From the NCBI RefSeq assembly GCF_000517105.1, contig NZ_KI912149.1, forward strand, positions 616,390-680,389: a stretch of 64,000 nt of DNA. The letters are read 5' to 3'. Positions 57,471-64,000 of the stretch are shown here, piece by piece; within the stretch, counting starts at the first letter, position 1, and each line of letters begins with the position of its first letter. This DNA is from Fischerella sp. PCC 9605. GTDB lineage: Bacteria; Cyanobacteriota; Cyanobacteriia; Cyanobacteriales; Nostocaceae. The notes under the pieces were generated by a model that saw only the letters and a program-made list of their open reading frames with translations, searched no databases and had not been told where the DNA came from. The translations under genes and the position numbers were made by a program.

Positions 57471-58289
57471 AAGACGGCGCCTACGGGGTCTTTGTGAGGG
57501 GCGATCGCTGACTCTATTTTCTCTGTACTCCTGTTCCTCTTCCTCTAGACGGCGCCTGCGGGGTCTTTGTGAGGGGCGATCGCTGACTCTATTTTCTCTG
57601 TACTCCTGTTCCTCTTCCTCTAGACGGCTGCGGGGTCTTTGTGAGGGGCGATCGCGTATACGGCGGCTGACCTCGGGGAAAAAATCCCGACGCAAATAAG
57701 GATAATCACTCACCCATAAATCGCGACTGGGAATATAGATATCGCTGATTTCCTCAATTCTGCTTAAATCTGGGCGATTTGACATCACCACCATTTCTGC
57801 TTTTTGACCGCGAGCAATAACTTTATGCTCAACCCGCAGTGGTGCTGTCAGTTGGGCTGTAAATCCAGTTTCATCACCTACTTCTAAGTTGATTCGTTTT
57901 TCCCGGTTTTCTACTATTACCAAATCGCCTTTGCTATCAACAGTTTCCTGTTTGCCAACCAACTCTTCTGTTATCCACCAATCCAAAATTCGACCACGGA
58001 AAAAACCGCCGTATTTGTAACGACGGCATTTGGCATTTCGCATACTAGCCCAAAATACTGGTCCCCAAAGCCAGTAGAAAGCGCCGATTAGTCCTAGGAC
58101 AAATACGATCGGCCCAAAACCAGGCATTACAAAAACTTTTAACAGCACATAAACAGCTGCAATGACTACAGAAATTAACAGCCGTTGTAAAAAATCGGGA
58201 AATTTTCCCCAGTAGTACTTGTACTGTTGACTTGTGGCAACTAAAGGGATAAGTTGACTAAATTTTTCGCGAGTCAGTGGGACAAGCAT
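57420..58289 (-). CDS. Membrane protein with repeat-derived Arg/Glu-rich tail
   Basis: A 289-residue protein. Residues 1-205 form a conserved cyanobacterial core: two membrane helices (LLISVVIAAVYVLLKVFVM, then FVLGLIGAFYWLWGPVFWASM), and a soluble domain with RRYKYGGFFRGRILDWWITEELVG and RVEHKVIARGQKAEMVVMSNRPDL. Databases often label such proteins phosphate ABC permease, but no transporter motif is visible. Residues 206-275 are 25-residue repeats, DRPSQRPRRRRLEEEEQEY followed by RENRVS, encoded by exact 75-bp DNA units (starts 57473, 57548 and 57623; the last lacks 3 bases). The final EERERGRGGEWETR is read from a CTCTCCC-type repeat. The tail is strongly charged and probably variable. Confidence 0.7.
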   Translation of the reverse strand: MLVPLTREKFSQLIPLVATSQQYKYYWGKFPDFLQRLLISVVIAAVYVLLKVFVMPGFGPIVFVLGLIGAFYWLWGPVFWASMRNAKCRRYKYGGFFRGRILDWWITEELVGKQETVDSKGDLVIVENREKRINLEVGDETGFTAQLTAPLRVEHKVIARGQKAEMVVMSNRPDLSRIEEISDIYIPSRDLWVSDYPYLRRDFFPEVSRRIRDRPSQRPRSRLEEEEQEYRENRVSDRPSQRPRRRRLEEEEQEYRENRVSDRPSQRPRRRRLPEEERERGRGGEWETR

Positions 58290-58459
58290 TCGGATTTTGG
58301 ATTTTGGATTAAAAGTTTAGATCAAGTTCGTTAAATCACTGATATTTATCGTTTTTTTGGTAATGGGTAATGGTGAAAGTGGAAAAACCGCCTATTACCA
58401 ATTACCAATTACCTATTACCGGCGTGACGAATAATATAAATGTTTAAGCGAACCTGATA

Positions 58460-59296
58460 TTAGAGTATCTTTTCTAATCCATATACTAACGCCTTTAGCT
58501 GGAGGACTTTGCGAATTGCTAGTAGTACTCCCGGCATATAGGCAGCGCGATCGCTTGTATCATGCCGTAAGGTATAAATTTGACCAAGTGCGCCAAAAAT
58601 CACTTCTTGATGGGCAATTAGTCCCGGTAAACGCACGCTATGAATCCTAATACCTTCATCTGCAAGGCTACCCCTTGCTCCTGGTAATTTTTCTGTTTCT
58701 TTGACAATTGCCTGGTTAAATGTCTTACCCATTTCTGCTAGCATTTGAGCAGTTTGAATGGCAGTACCACTGGGAGCATCAGCTTTTTGATTGTGATGCA
58801 GTTCAATAATTTCCACGTGGTCAAAATATTGAGATGCTGCGATCGCCGCTTGTTGCAGCAGCACCATACCAATGCAGAAATTGGGAACTAGCAAGCAACC
58901 CGTACTAGCTTTATCAGCAAATTCTGCCAAATCTTGAATTTGTTCGGGACTTAAGCCTGTAGTACCAACAACCGGACGGATACCGTAGGCGATCGCACTG
59001 CGAATATTGTCATATACAGAATCAGGATGAGTAAAATCTACCATCACTCCTGGCTGCATATGCCTTTCACCAGCCACGTACCCCAACATCGGTTCCAATT
59101 GATTGGTAATTGGTACTTCCAAAGGTTCACTTAAACCAGCTAATTCCCCCGCATCTTTGCTTTGATGTTCTGGACTCGTATCGATAGCACCCATAAGGCT
59201 CATATCTGGTGCTTGTGCCACAGCTTTTACGACTTCGCGCCCCATTTTACCAGCAGCGCCGTTAACAATAACCGGGATAAGAGTTTGATTCGCCAT
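58460..59296 (-). CDS. dapB: 4-hydroxy-tetrahydrodipicolinate reductase
   Basis: A 278-residue enzyme of the diaminopimelate/lysine pathway. The NAD(P) site is [14 protein letters not shown] (9-22), then [13 protein letters not shown], the PVVGTTGL near 110, NFCIGMVLL near 140, the catalytic [15 protein letters not shown] near 170 and [12 protein letters not shown]-like [19 protein letters not shown] near 250. It acts in the cytosol and feeds cell-wall DAP. The gene is single, with a start at ATG 59296. Confidence 0.96.
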   Translation of the reverse strand: MANQTLIPVIVNGAAGKMGREVVKAVAQAPDMSLMGAIDTSPEHQSKDAGELAGLSEPLEVPITNQLEPMLGYVAGERHMQPGVMVDFTHPDSVYDNIRSAIAYGIRPVVGTTGLSPEQIQDLAEFADKASTGCLLVPNFCIGMVLLQQAAIAASQYFDHVEIIELHHNQKADAPSGTAIQTAQMLAEMGKTFNQAIVKETEKLPGARGSLADEGIRIHSVRLPGLIAHQEVIFGALGQIYTLRHDTSDRAAYMPGVLLAIRKVLQLKALVYGLEKIL

Positions 59297-59687
59297 AGAT
59301 CAAGAAATGCTTTTATACCCAACAAGCGAATTGTAGGAGAATTTGGCAAGCTAGTAGTTTGCCCTTTGCTAATTTCCGGATGAGGGAACTCAACTATTGT
59401 TAAGTTAGTCGATAGCTAAAACTTGGTTTGATTATGAACGAGTCTTTCACTACGATTGGTTGAACTATGATTTAGAGTTGAGCTGATTGCCAAGCAGTAA
59501 TAACAACAGAAGTAGACTTTAGACCAAGGGCAAGAATGACAAATTTAAAGTCACGTCTGCTTTTTTCAGTAATCCTTGGGTTATATCATCATACAACTTT
59601 GTCTAAAATTTACAGAATATTAACCAATTGAGTGAAAAAATTATCTTAATTGCCCTACCTTCGTTAGTTACAAACGTAGTCGAGCAG
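59297..59687. other. Divergent intergenic region between dapB and small secreted protein gene
   Basis: About 390 bp of ordinary composition, holding both promoters. The open frame from TTG 59628 is the upstream extension of the next gene and not separate. No RNA, repeat family or known operator was recognised. Confidence 0.35.
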
Positions 59688-60050
59688 ATGAACAAAAAAT
59701 TTACCCTCTCCTTGCTTTCCAGCCCCGCACTGTTTGCGTCGATGCTGTCTATGGTAATGATGACCCAACCAGCACACGCAAATCAAACACAAAACCCTAC
59801 CCAAACCCACTGCACACAAAATCTCCACTCAGCAACTCCTCGTATGGCATGTGTACGGGTGAGTAAGGCAAACGCAGTGACACCTAAACAACAGGCAAAT
59901 GTAACGCAAGACTACAATCCTAGTGACATTACTGAAATGGACTTCTCTGAAGAAGAGAGCGATACAGCAATAGCATTGTTTGGCTGTGACTGTCCATCCT
60001 GCCTCAATGCTCTACGCCAGATGCGCGGTCAGGCTCCTATGCCAGTATAG
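59688..60050 (+). CDS. Small secreted cysteine protein, hypothetical
   Basis: A 120-residue exported protein. The start is the ATG at 59688: MNKKFTLSLLSSPALFASM and then LSMVMMTQPAHA form a classic signal peptide, with cleavage after AHA (about residue 32). The mature part has two cysteines near TPRMACVRVS and HCTQNL and a C-terminal CDCPSC with FG before it (residues about 102-107), which could bind a metal or form disulfides. A TTG start 20 codons upstream is rejected. No homologous family is named. A good inverted repeat follows at 60106-60147. Confidence 0.65.
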   Translation: MNKKFTLSLLSSPALFASMLSMVMMTQPAHANQTQNPTQTHCTQNLHSATPRMACVRVSKANAVTPKQQANVTQDYNPSDITEMDFSEEESDTAIALFGCDCPSCLNALRQMRGQAPMPV

Positions 60051-60105
60051 TAGCCTGATACCAGAATGTTTGGAATCATGGTTTTTGATAAAAATATTGA
60101 TAAAT

Positions 60106-60147
60106 AAAAAAGGTAAAGTTAACAGAAGTTGTTAATTTTATCTTTTT
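60106..60147 (+). terminator. Intrinsic terminator after the secreted protein gene
   Basis: AAAAAGGTAAAGTTAAC and GTTAATTTTATCTTTTT form an AU-rich long stem with a seven-base loop. The right arm itself ends in TTTTT. It suits the plus-strand gene ending at 60050. Confidence 0.55.
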
Positions 60148-60356
60148 CTAGTTTTAAAAGAAGGAAGAAAGAAGTTAGAAGAATAACTTTAAGGAAATTT
60201 CAGATTTGAATTTGTGCGAGTAAACCACAAGCCTTGTTTCTGTAAATTCGCATTGCCACAAGAAAAGCCAGAGAGTAAATTCTCTGACTGTTAACCGGAG
60301 ACAAAAGAACCATCAACCTATTAGTTCATTAAAGTAATTTTGCTGATTTCAAGAAA

Positions 60357-60379
60357 CCCGATTTATTTTATAAATCGGG
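60357..60379. terminator. Bidirectional terminator between convergent genes
   Basis: CCCGATTTAT and ATAAATCGGG form a perfect ten-base stem with loop TTT. CTTTT follows on the plus strand and TTTCTT on the minus strand. It lies between the convergent secreted-protein gene and psaK, and is well placed to end the psaK transcript. Confidence 0.7.
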
Positions 60380-60447
60380 CTTTTGAGGAATGATTAAACC
60401 TCCCAAAGTAGGTGTAACAGAAGACTAGTACCACTTTTGGTAAAAAC

Positions 60448-60708
60448 CTAGAATCTTCCCAGGTTATGCAGACCTAGGATCACACCTGCTCCTAAGATAT
60501 GACCAAAGGCGGCACAAGCCAGTAACGCTGGTACACCAAAATTACCCAAAACCGGATTTGAGGGCAAGGCAGGTTCTGCGTTGGGATACTTAATGGTATA
60601 TTTACCAAACAAAATGGCAAGGATATTGCAGAGAATCATGGTAACTCCTACTGCTGGGCTCCATTGCAGAGGTGTGGTTGCAGCGGCTAGTAAAGTAGAT
60701 GTCAGCAA
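60448..60708 (-). CDS. psaK: Photosystem I reaction centre subunit PsaK
   Basis: An 86-residue thylakoid membrane protein with two helices: WSPAVGVTMILCNILAILFG and NFGVPALLACAAFGHILGAGV, joined by a basic stromal loop (KYTIKYPNAEPALPSNPVLG). It sits at the edge of photosystem I and helps binding of antenna chlorophyll and state transitions. The short N-terminus MLTSTLLAAATTPLQ is the usual processed presequence. The length matches the family. The gene has its own promoter region at 60709-61072. Confidence 0.96.
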   Translation of the reverse strand: MLTSTLLAAATTPLQWSPAVGVTMILCNILAILFGKYTIKYPNAEPALPSNPVLGNFGVPALLACAAFGHILGAGVILGLHNLGRF

Positions 60709-61072
60709 CTGATTTTCTCCTTATAATTGTTAATGCAGTGAAAATCTCATGTGAATTTCTTACCAAAAAAAATCAATCCAAAGTTGGATTTTGCATTAAT
60801 AGTTAACATTTTTTCTTATTACTTAATATAGCCCGATCTTTTTTTGTTTTTTATATCACAATAATTACTAATAACTTTCACTAAAAGTTTTATAAGTTTG
60901 TGAGGGAGCTACTAATACTTGATTCATGCATCAATAAAATTCATGCAAACAATAAATAATGAGATTTGAGAAGATGTCTGAAAAGTTTATGAAAGGTATA
61001 ATTTGTTATTCTGCACAATCACCTCAAAATCATCTAAACTCAAGGTGATAGGGTTGATAAATAAATTGAGTC
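60709..61072. other. Divergent promoter region psaK/sufE
   Basis: About 360 bp, very AT-rich (runs of A and T near 60758-60856). It contains the leaders of psaK and sufE on opposite strands. A GGAG sequence supports the psaK start. No operator can be named with confidence. Confidence 0.35.
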
Positions 61073-61513
61073 ATGTCCTCTACAATAGATTCATTGCCAC
61101 CAAACCTTGCCAAAATTGTCCAGCGCTTTAAACGTGCTACAGATCCGAAGCGACGCTACGAACAGCTAATTTGGTATGGTCAGCGGCTTCCAGAGTTTCC
61201 AGAAGCTGATAAAATACCAGAAAATAAAGTTCCTGGGTGTGTTTCCCAGGTTTATGTCATAGCTGGCTTGGAAGAAGGTAAAGTTATATTTCAAGGTGAT
61301 TCTGATTCCCAATTAACCAAAGGATTAGTGGGGCTTTTGATTGAAGGTCTGAACGGACTAGCACCGAATGAAATTGTCCTACTTACTCCAGATTTTATTC
61401 AAGAAACTGGTTTAAATGTTAGCCTGACGCCTTCCCGCGCTAATGGTTTTTATAATATTTTCAAGACCATGCAAAAAAAGGCTTTGGAATGCCAAGCAGA
61501 CATATCTCACTAA
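61073..61513 (+). CDS. sufE: SufE-family Fe-S assembly protein
   Basis: A 146-residue SufE. It accepts sulfur from cysteine desulfurase SufS and stimulates it. The key cysteine is in VPGCVSQVYV (about residue 54); LIWYGQRLPEFPEADKIPENK precedes it. The C-terminal LTPSRANGFYNIFKTMQKKAL is the family's end. It has no fused BolA or NadA domain. Cytosolic. The suf operon is not nearby, which is usual in cyanobacteria. Confidence 0.93.
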   Translation: MSSTIDSLPPNLAKIVQRFKRATDPKRRYEQLIWYGQRLPEFPEADKIPENKVPGCVSQVYVIAGLEEGKVIFQGDSDSQLTKGLVGLLIEGLNGLAPNEIVLLTPDFIQETGLNVSLTPSRANGFYNIFKTMQKKALECQADISH

Positions 61514-61617
61514 ATATGTGAGCAGTTCTAAAATATGTTAAGTGGTTAGTAGTTAGTGGCAAACAACCAACACTAACAACCAACAACCAACAATTAACAA
61601 ATATAAAATCTTTTCTG
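61514..61617. repeat. GTGGTTAGTAG / CAACCAACAA runs
   Basis: ttagtggttagtagttag (61540-61556) and caaccaacactaacaaccaac-type units (61564-61594) lie back to back and are partly complementary. The run ends about 20 bases before the next ATG. Confidence 0.6.
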
Positions 61618-62538
61618 ATGTCAACTGATTTATTATCAAACTCTACTACTTTCGGTATTGGTGGGGTAGCTAAAGAATATCGGTGGAACTGGGAAAACCA
61701 GCAATTGCGTACTGTTTATGAAAGTCTTGGCAATGGTTCACCGCTATTGCTACTCCCTGCTTTTAGCACTGTTTCCACGCGAGAGGAAATGAGTGGACTA
61801 GCCAAGCTACTCGCTCCCTACTTTCAAGTTGTAGCTGTAGATTGGCCTGGATTTGGCGAATCTTCGCGTTTATCTGTAAATTACAAACCTGCTTTATATC
61901 AACATTTTCTCGAAAATTTTGTCACCTCTGTATTTGATACTCCAATCGCAGTGGTTGCTGCTGGTCACAGTGCAGCTTATGTTCTGCAATTAGCGCAGAA
62001 AAATCCATCTGTATTTTCACGTATAGCGTTAGTAGCCCCAACTTGGCGCGGTCCTCTACCGACAATGGGTGTAGACCGACAAGTAGCGGGGATGGTAAGG
62101 GATATAGTGCGATCGCCTATTTTTGGTCAAATCCTCTACAAGCTCAACACTGTACCATCTTTTTTAAGTTTCATGTACCGTCGCCACGTCTACGTAGATG
62201 CTGCGAAGTTAACGCCTAGCTTCATTGACCATAAATGGCACAATACCCAACAATCAGGAGCTAGATTTGCTCCCGCTGCCTTCGTCACTGGTAATCTTGA
62301 CGCCGTACACAATCAAGCTGAGTTTCTAGCACTAGTTCAGGATTTGTCTGTGCCAGTGATGGTAGTAATAGGAGAGTCTTCTCCTGGTAAATCCCGCGCT
62401 GATATGGATGCTTTGGCAGCTTTAAGCGGAGTGCAAAAAGCTGTTCTTCCCGGTTCGTTGGGAATGCATGAAGAATACCCAGAGGCTGTAGCAGAGGCAA
62501 TTGCACCCTTTTTAGGAATTGCTACTGTCACTAAATAA
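61618..62538 (+). CDS. Alpha/beta hydrolase
   Basis: A 306-residue alpha/beta hydrolase. The oxyanion strand LLLLPAFSTVSTREEM, VVAVDWPGFGESS and the nucleophile elbow AAGHSAAYVLQLA (Ser about 120, G-x-S-x-A type) are present. The cap region (residues 140-235) has FGQILYKLNTVPSFLSFMYRR. The third acid is probably in VIGESSPGKSRADMD and the His in LGMHEEYPEA near 288. The substrate is unknown. There is no signal peptide. Confidence 0.85.
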   Translation: MSTDLLSNSTTFGIGGVAKEYRWNWENQQLRTVYESLGNGSPLLLLPAFSTVSTREEMSGLAKLLAPYFQVVAVDWPGFGESSRLSVNYKPALYQHFLENFVTSVFDTPIAVVAAGHSAAYVLQLAQKNPSVFSRIALVAPTWRGPLPTMGVDRQVAGMVRDIVRSPIFGQILYKLNTVPSFLSFMYRRHVYVDAAKLTPSFIDHKWHNTQQSGARFAPAAFVTGNLDAVHNQAEFLALVQDLSVPVMVVIGESSPGKSRADMDALAALSGVQKAVLPGSLGMHEEYPEAVAEAIAPFLGIATVTK

Positions 62539-62643
62539 TCATGCAGCTACAATCAATTTTTATGCACTCCCTTCTTAGGAATGGGGGAAGTCCTCCAATG
62601 CGCTGCCTCCCCTACTTGCAGATATGTGCATGAGTGCTTAAAT

Positions 62644-62658
62644 TGAAAGTGATTATCA
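62644..62658 (+). promoter_or_regulatory. Putative Zur box upstream of the CobW gene
   Basis: TGAAAGTGATTATCA matches the cyanobacterial Zur consensus TGATAATNATTATCA at 12 of 14 defined positions and lies 27 bases before the ATG of the COG0523 gene. It fits the zinc-starvation induction known for several cyanobacterial CobW-like genes. Binding is inferred. Confidence 0.6.
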
Positions 62659-62684
62659 TTTGAAATGCAAGAGGCATTTGGGAT

Positions 62685-63656
62685 ATGGTCAGTGCTGCGA
62701 CGACAGACGTAGTTCCAGTAACAGTGCTCACAGGCTATCTGGGAGCGGGAAAAACAACTCTGCTCAATCGCATCCTCACCCACGAACACGGCAAGAAAGT
62801 TGCCGTGATTGTGAATGAATTTGGGGAAGTGGGTATCGATAATCAACTAGTTATCGATACGGATGAAGAAATCTTTGAGATGAACAACGGCTGTATCTGC
62901 TGTACAGTGCGCGGCGATTTGATTCGCATCATCGGCAATTTGATGAAGCGCCGTAATAAATTTGACCATTTAGTGATTGAAACTACTGGGCTAGCTGACC
63001 CCGCCCCCGTGATTCAGACATTCTTTGTCGATGAAGATATGCGGGAGCAGTTAGAGCTAGATGCGGTGGTAACAGTGGTAGATACCAAGCACATTTGGCA
63101 GCATTGGGAAGCGGACGAAGCACAAGAGCAAATTGCTTTCGCTGATGTGATTTTATTGAATAAAACTGATTTGGTGACACCAGATGTGTTGGATGAGTTA
63201 GAAAAGCGGATTCGCGGTATGAATGCGATGGCAAAAATTCACCGTACCCGCAACGCCGAGGTCGGAATGGATGCGCTTTTGGGCGTGAAAGCGTTTGATT
63301 TGGATCGCGCTTTGGAAATTGACCCAGATTTTCTAGGGGAAGATGCCCACGAACACGATGAAACCGTGTATTCTGTGGCTTTAGTTGCAGAAGGTGCATT
63401 AGATGGGGAGAAATTAAACAGATGGCTGGGAGAATTGTTGCGAACCCAGGGGCCAGATATCTTCCGCATGAAGGGCATTTTAAATATCGCGGGAGAAGAC
63501 GATCGCTTTGTCTTCCAAGGGGTGCATATGATCTTTGAAGGCAAGCCCGATCGTCCTTGGAAAAGTAGCGAAACTCGGAAAAACGAATTGGTATTCATCG
63601 GTCGCAACCTCGATGAAGCCAAACTCAAACAAGATTTTCTCGCCTGTATAGCGTAA
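62685..63656 (+). CDS. CobW/COG0523 GTPase, probable zinc chaperone
   Basis: A 323-residue metal-chaperone GTPase. Walker A is GYLGAGKT (17-24), and the metal-binding CICC motif is at about 70-73 (NNGCICCTVRGDLI). ETTGLADPAPVI is near 105, and the guanine motif in LLNKTDLV near 160. The C-terminal domain covers residues 225-323 (SVALVAEGALDGEKLNRWL, FQGVHMIFEG). Only a small AHEHDE cluster replaces the long His-rich loop of some members. It likely moves zinc to an apo-enzyme under zinc limitation. A Zur-box-like site lies just upstream. A WD40 gene follows. Confidence 0.9.
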   Translation: MVSAATTDVVPVTVLTGYLGAGKTTLLNRILTHEHGKKVAVIVNEFGEVGIDNQLVIDTDEEIFEMNNGCICCTVRGDLIRIIGNLMKRRNKFDHLVIETTGLADPAPVIQTFFVDEDMREQLELDAVVTVVDTKHIWQHWEADEAQEQIAFADVILLNKTDLVTPDVLDELEKRIRGMNAMAKIHRTRNAEVGMDALLGVKAFDLDRALEIDPDFLGEDAHEHDETVYSVALVAEGALDGEKLNRWLGELLRTQGPDIFRMKGILNIAGEDDRFVFQGVHMIFEGKPDRPWKSSETRKNELVFIGRNLDEAKLKQDFLACIA

Positions 63657-63771
63657 ATCAAGATGGGGAGATGGGGAGATGGGGAGAAAGAAGAATTCTT
63701 TTCTCTCCCACTCCTCCACTCTCCCACTCCTCCACTCCCCCACTCTCCCACTCTCCCACTCCTCCAAAACC
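63657..63771. repeat. TGGGGAGA runs facing CTCCCACTC runs
   Basis: gatggggagatggggagatg (63663-63682) and ctcccactcctccactctcc units (63705-63765) are complementary and can fold as one long hairpin after the CobW gene. The last unit ends about seven bases before the WD40 start. Confidence 0.65.
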
Positions 63772-64000
63772 ATGAATCCTTCAACTCTCAATTCCAAAGA
63801 ATTTGAACAGCACTTTTGCGGGACGCTTTCAGACTATGTGACTGCGATCGCCTGGTCGCCACAAAATACAATCCTAGTTGCAGCTTCTGCGGCTGGGGAA
63901 GTAACGCTGTGGGAAAATGACGAGTTAACAACTTTACAGACTGGCAACGATGCGTCTGTTGACTGCGTTGCTTTTTCCCACGATGGGCAATTTTTAGCTG
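63772..64000 (+). CDS. WD40-repeat protein, N-terminal part (continues past window)
   Basis: From ATG 63772 the frame is open to base 64000 (76 codons). It reads LSDYVTAIAWSPQNTILVAA, SAAGEVTLWE, then NDASVDCVAFSHDGQFLA, which are one complete WD40 blade with the W-D-type end (VTLWE) and the start of the second. A beta-propeller scaffold is expected. The position behind a COG0523 gene recurs in cyanobacteria, and both may be induced together by zinc limitation, but only the gap of 115 bp of repeats is seen here. Confidence 0.8.
   Translation, partial: MNPSTLNSKEFEQHFCGTLSDYVTAIAWSPQNTILVAASAAGEVTLWENDELTTLQTGNDASVDCVAFSHDGQFLA

Noticed and set aside
63239-63784. 181-codon minus-strand frame
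   Set aside because: Reads through CTCCCACTC repeats and the antisense strand of the CobW gene.

Overview
The window is cyanobacterial chromosome. The evidence is photosystem I psaK, petH encoding ferredoxin-NADP reductase with an N-terminal phycobilisome-linker domain, phosphoribulokinase, a Psb32-like TPM protein, a CAAD/CurT-type thylakoid protein, and many HIP1 (GCGATCGC) sites. Dispersed intergenic repeat families (TGGGGAGA/CTCTCCC runs, CAACCAACAA runs, TGACAAA runs, TAGGGTGCGTTA palindromes, GTAGACGCCCG...GGGCGGCTTC units) are typical of large filamentous, Nostocales-like genomes. The genus cannot be fixed from sequence alone. No rRNA, tRNA, CRISPR array, transposase, integrase or phage gene was recognised.

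Layout. 0-11 kb: end of a molybdopterin oxidoreductase gene, an AI-2E-type permease, a stand-alone photolyase-like domain, a phosphodiester-glycosidase lipoprotein, a large NACHT NTPase (NLR-like), two methyltransferase/hypothetical genes, moeA, an XRE regulator and a decayed azoreductase gene. 11.9-20.5 kb: a glycan synthesis/export cluster (GT4, GT2, asparagine-synthase-like protein, Wzm/Wzt-type ABC exporter, methyltransferase, GT2). 21-25 kb: monocistronic groEL with a perfect CIRCE operator, a WecA/TagO-like sugar-phosphate transferase, and fabG. 25.4-33.3 kb: the highlight, a guanidine utilisation locus. It carries an NtcA-type promoter, a guanidine-I (ykkC) riboswitch with a terminator, a GdmH-type nickel guanidine hydrolase, HypA/HypB-like nickel chaperones, an unusual SBP-OmpA fusion, an SBP/permease/ATPase importer, and then a thioredoxin.

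33.6-42.8 kb: uvrA, a HigB/HigA toxin-antitoxin pair, a sensor histidine kinase, a DUF1232 protein, metK and prk. 44-64 kb: petH, homoserine dehydrogenase, an SLH-domain protein, a CAAD protein, a pentapeptide-repeat protein, B12-dependent ribonucleotide reductase (nrdJ), a YtxH/DUF948 envelope pair, a TPM protein, cobH/cbiC, a repeat-tailed membrane protein, dapB, a small secreted protein, psaK, sufE, an alpha/beta hydrolase, a CobW GTPase behind a putative Zur box, and the start of a WD40 protein.

The genes at 25-33 kb form a coherent circuit. Nitrogen limitation (NtcA) would allow initiation, and guanidine binding to the riboswitch would allow read-through. The ABC system would import guanidine, GdmH would split it to urea and ammonium, and the HypA/B paralogues would load nickel. 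A second theme is that intergenic repeats have entered coding sequence in frame in at least three genes (uvrA, hom and the 57.4 kb membrane protein).
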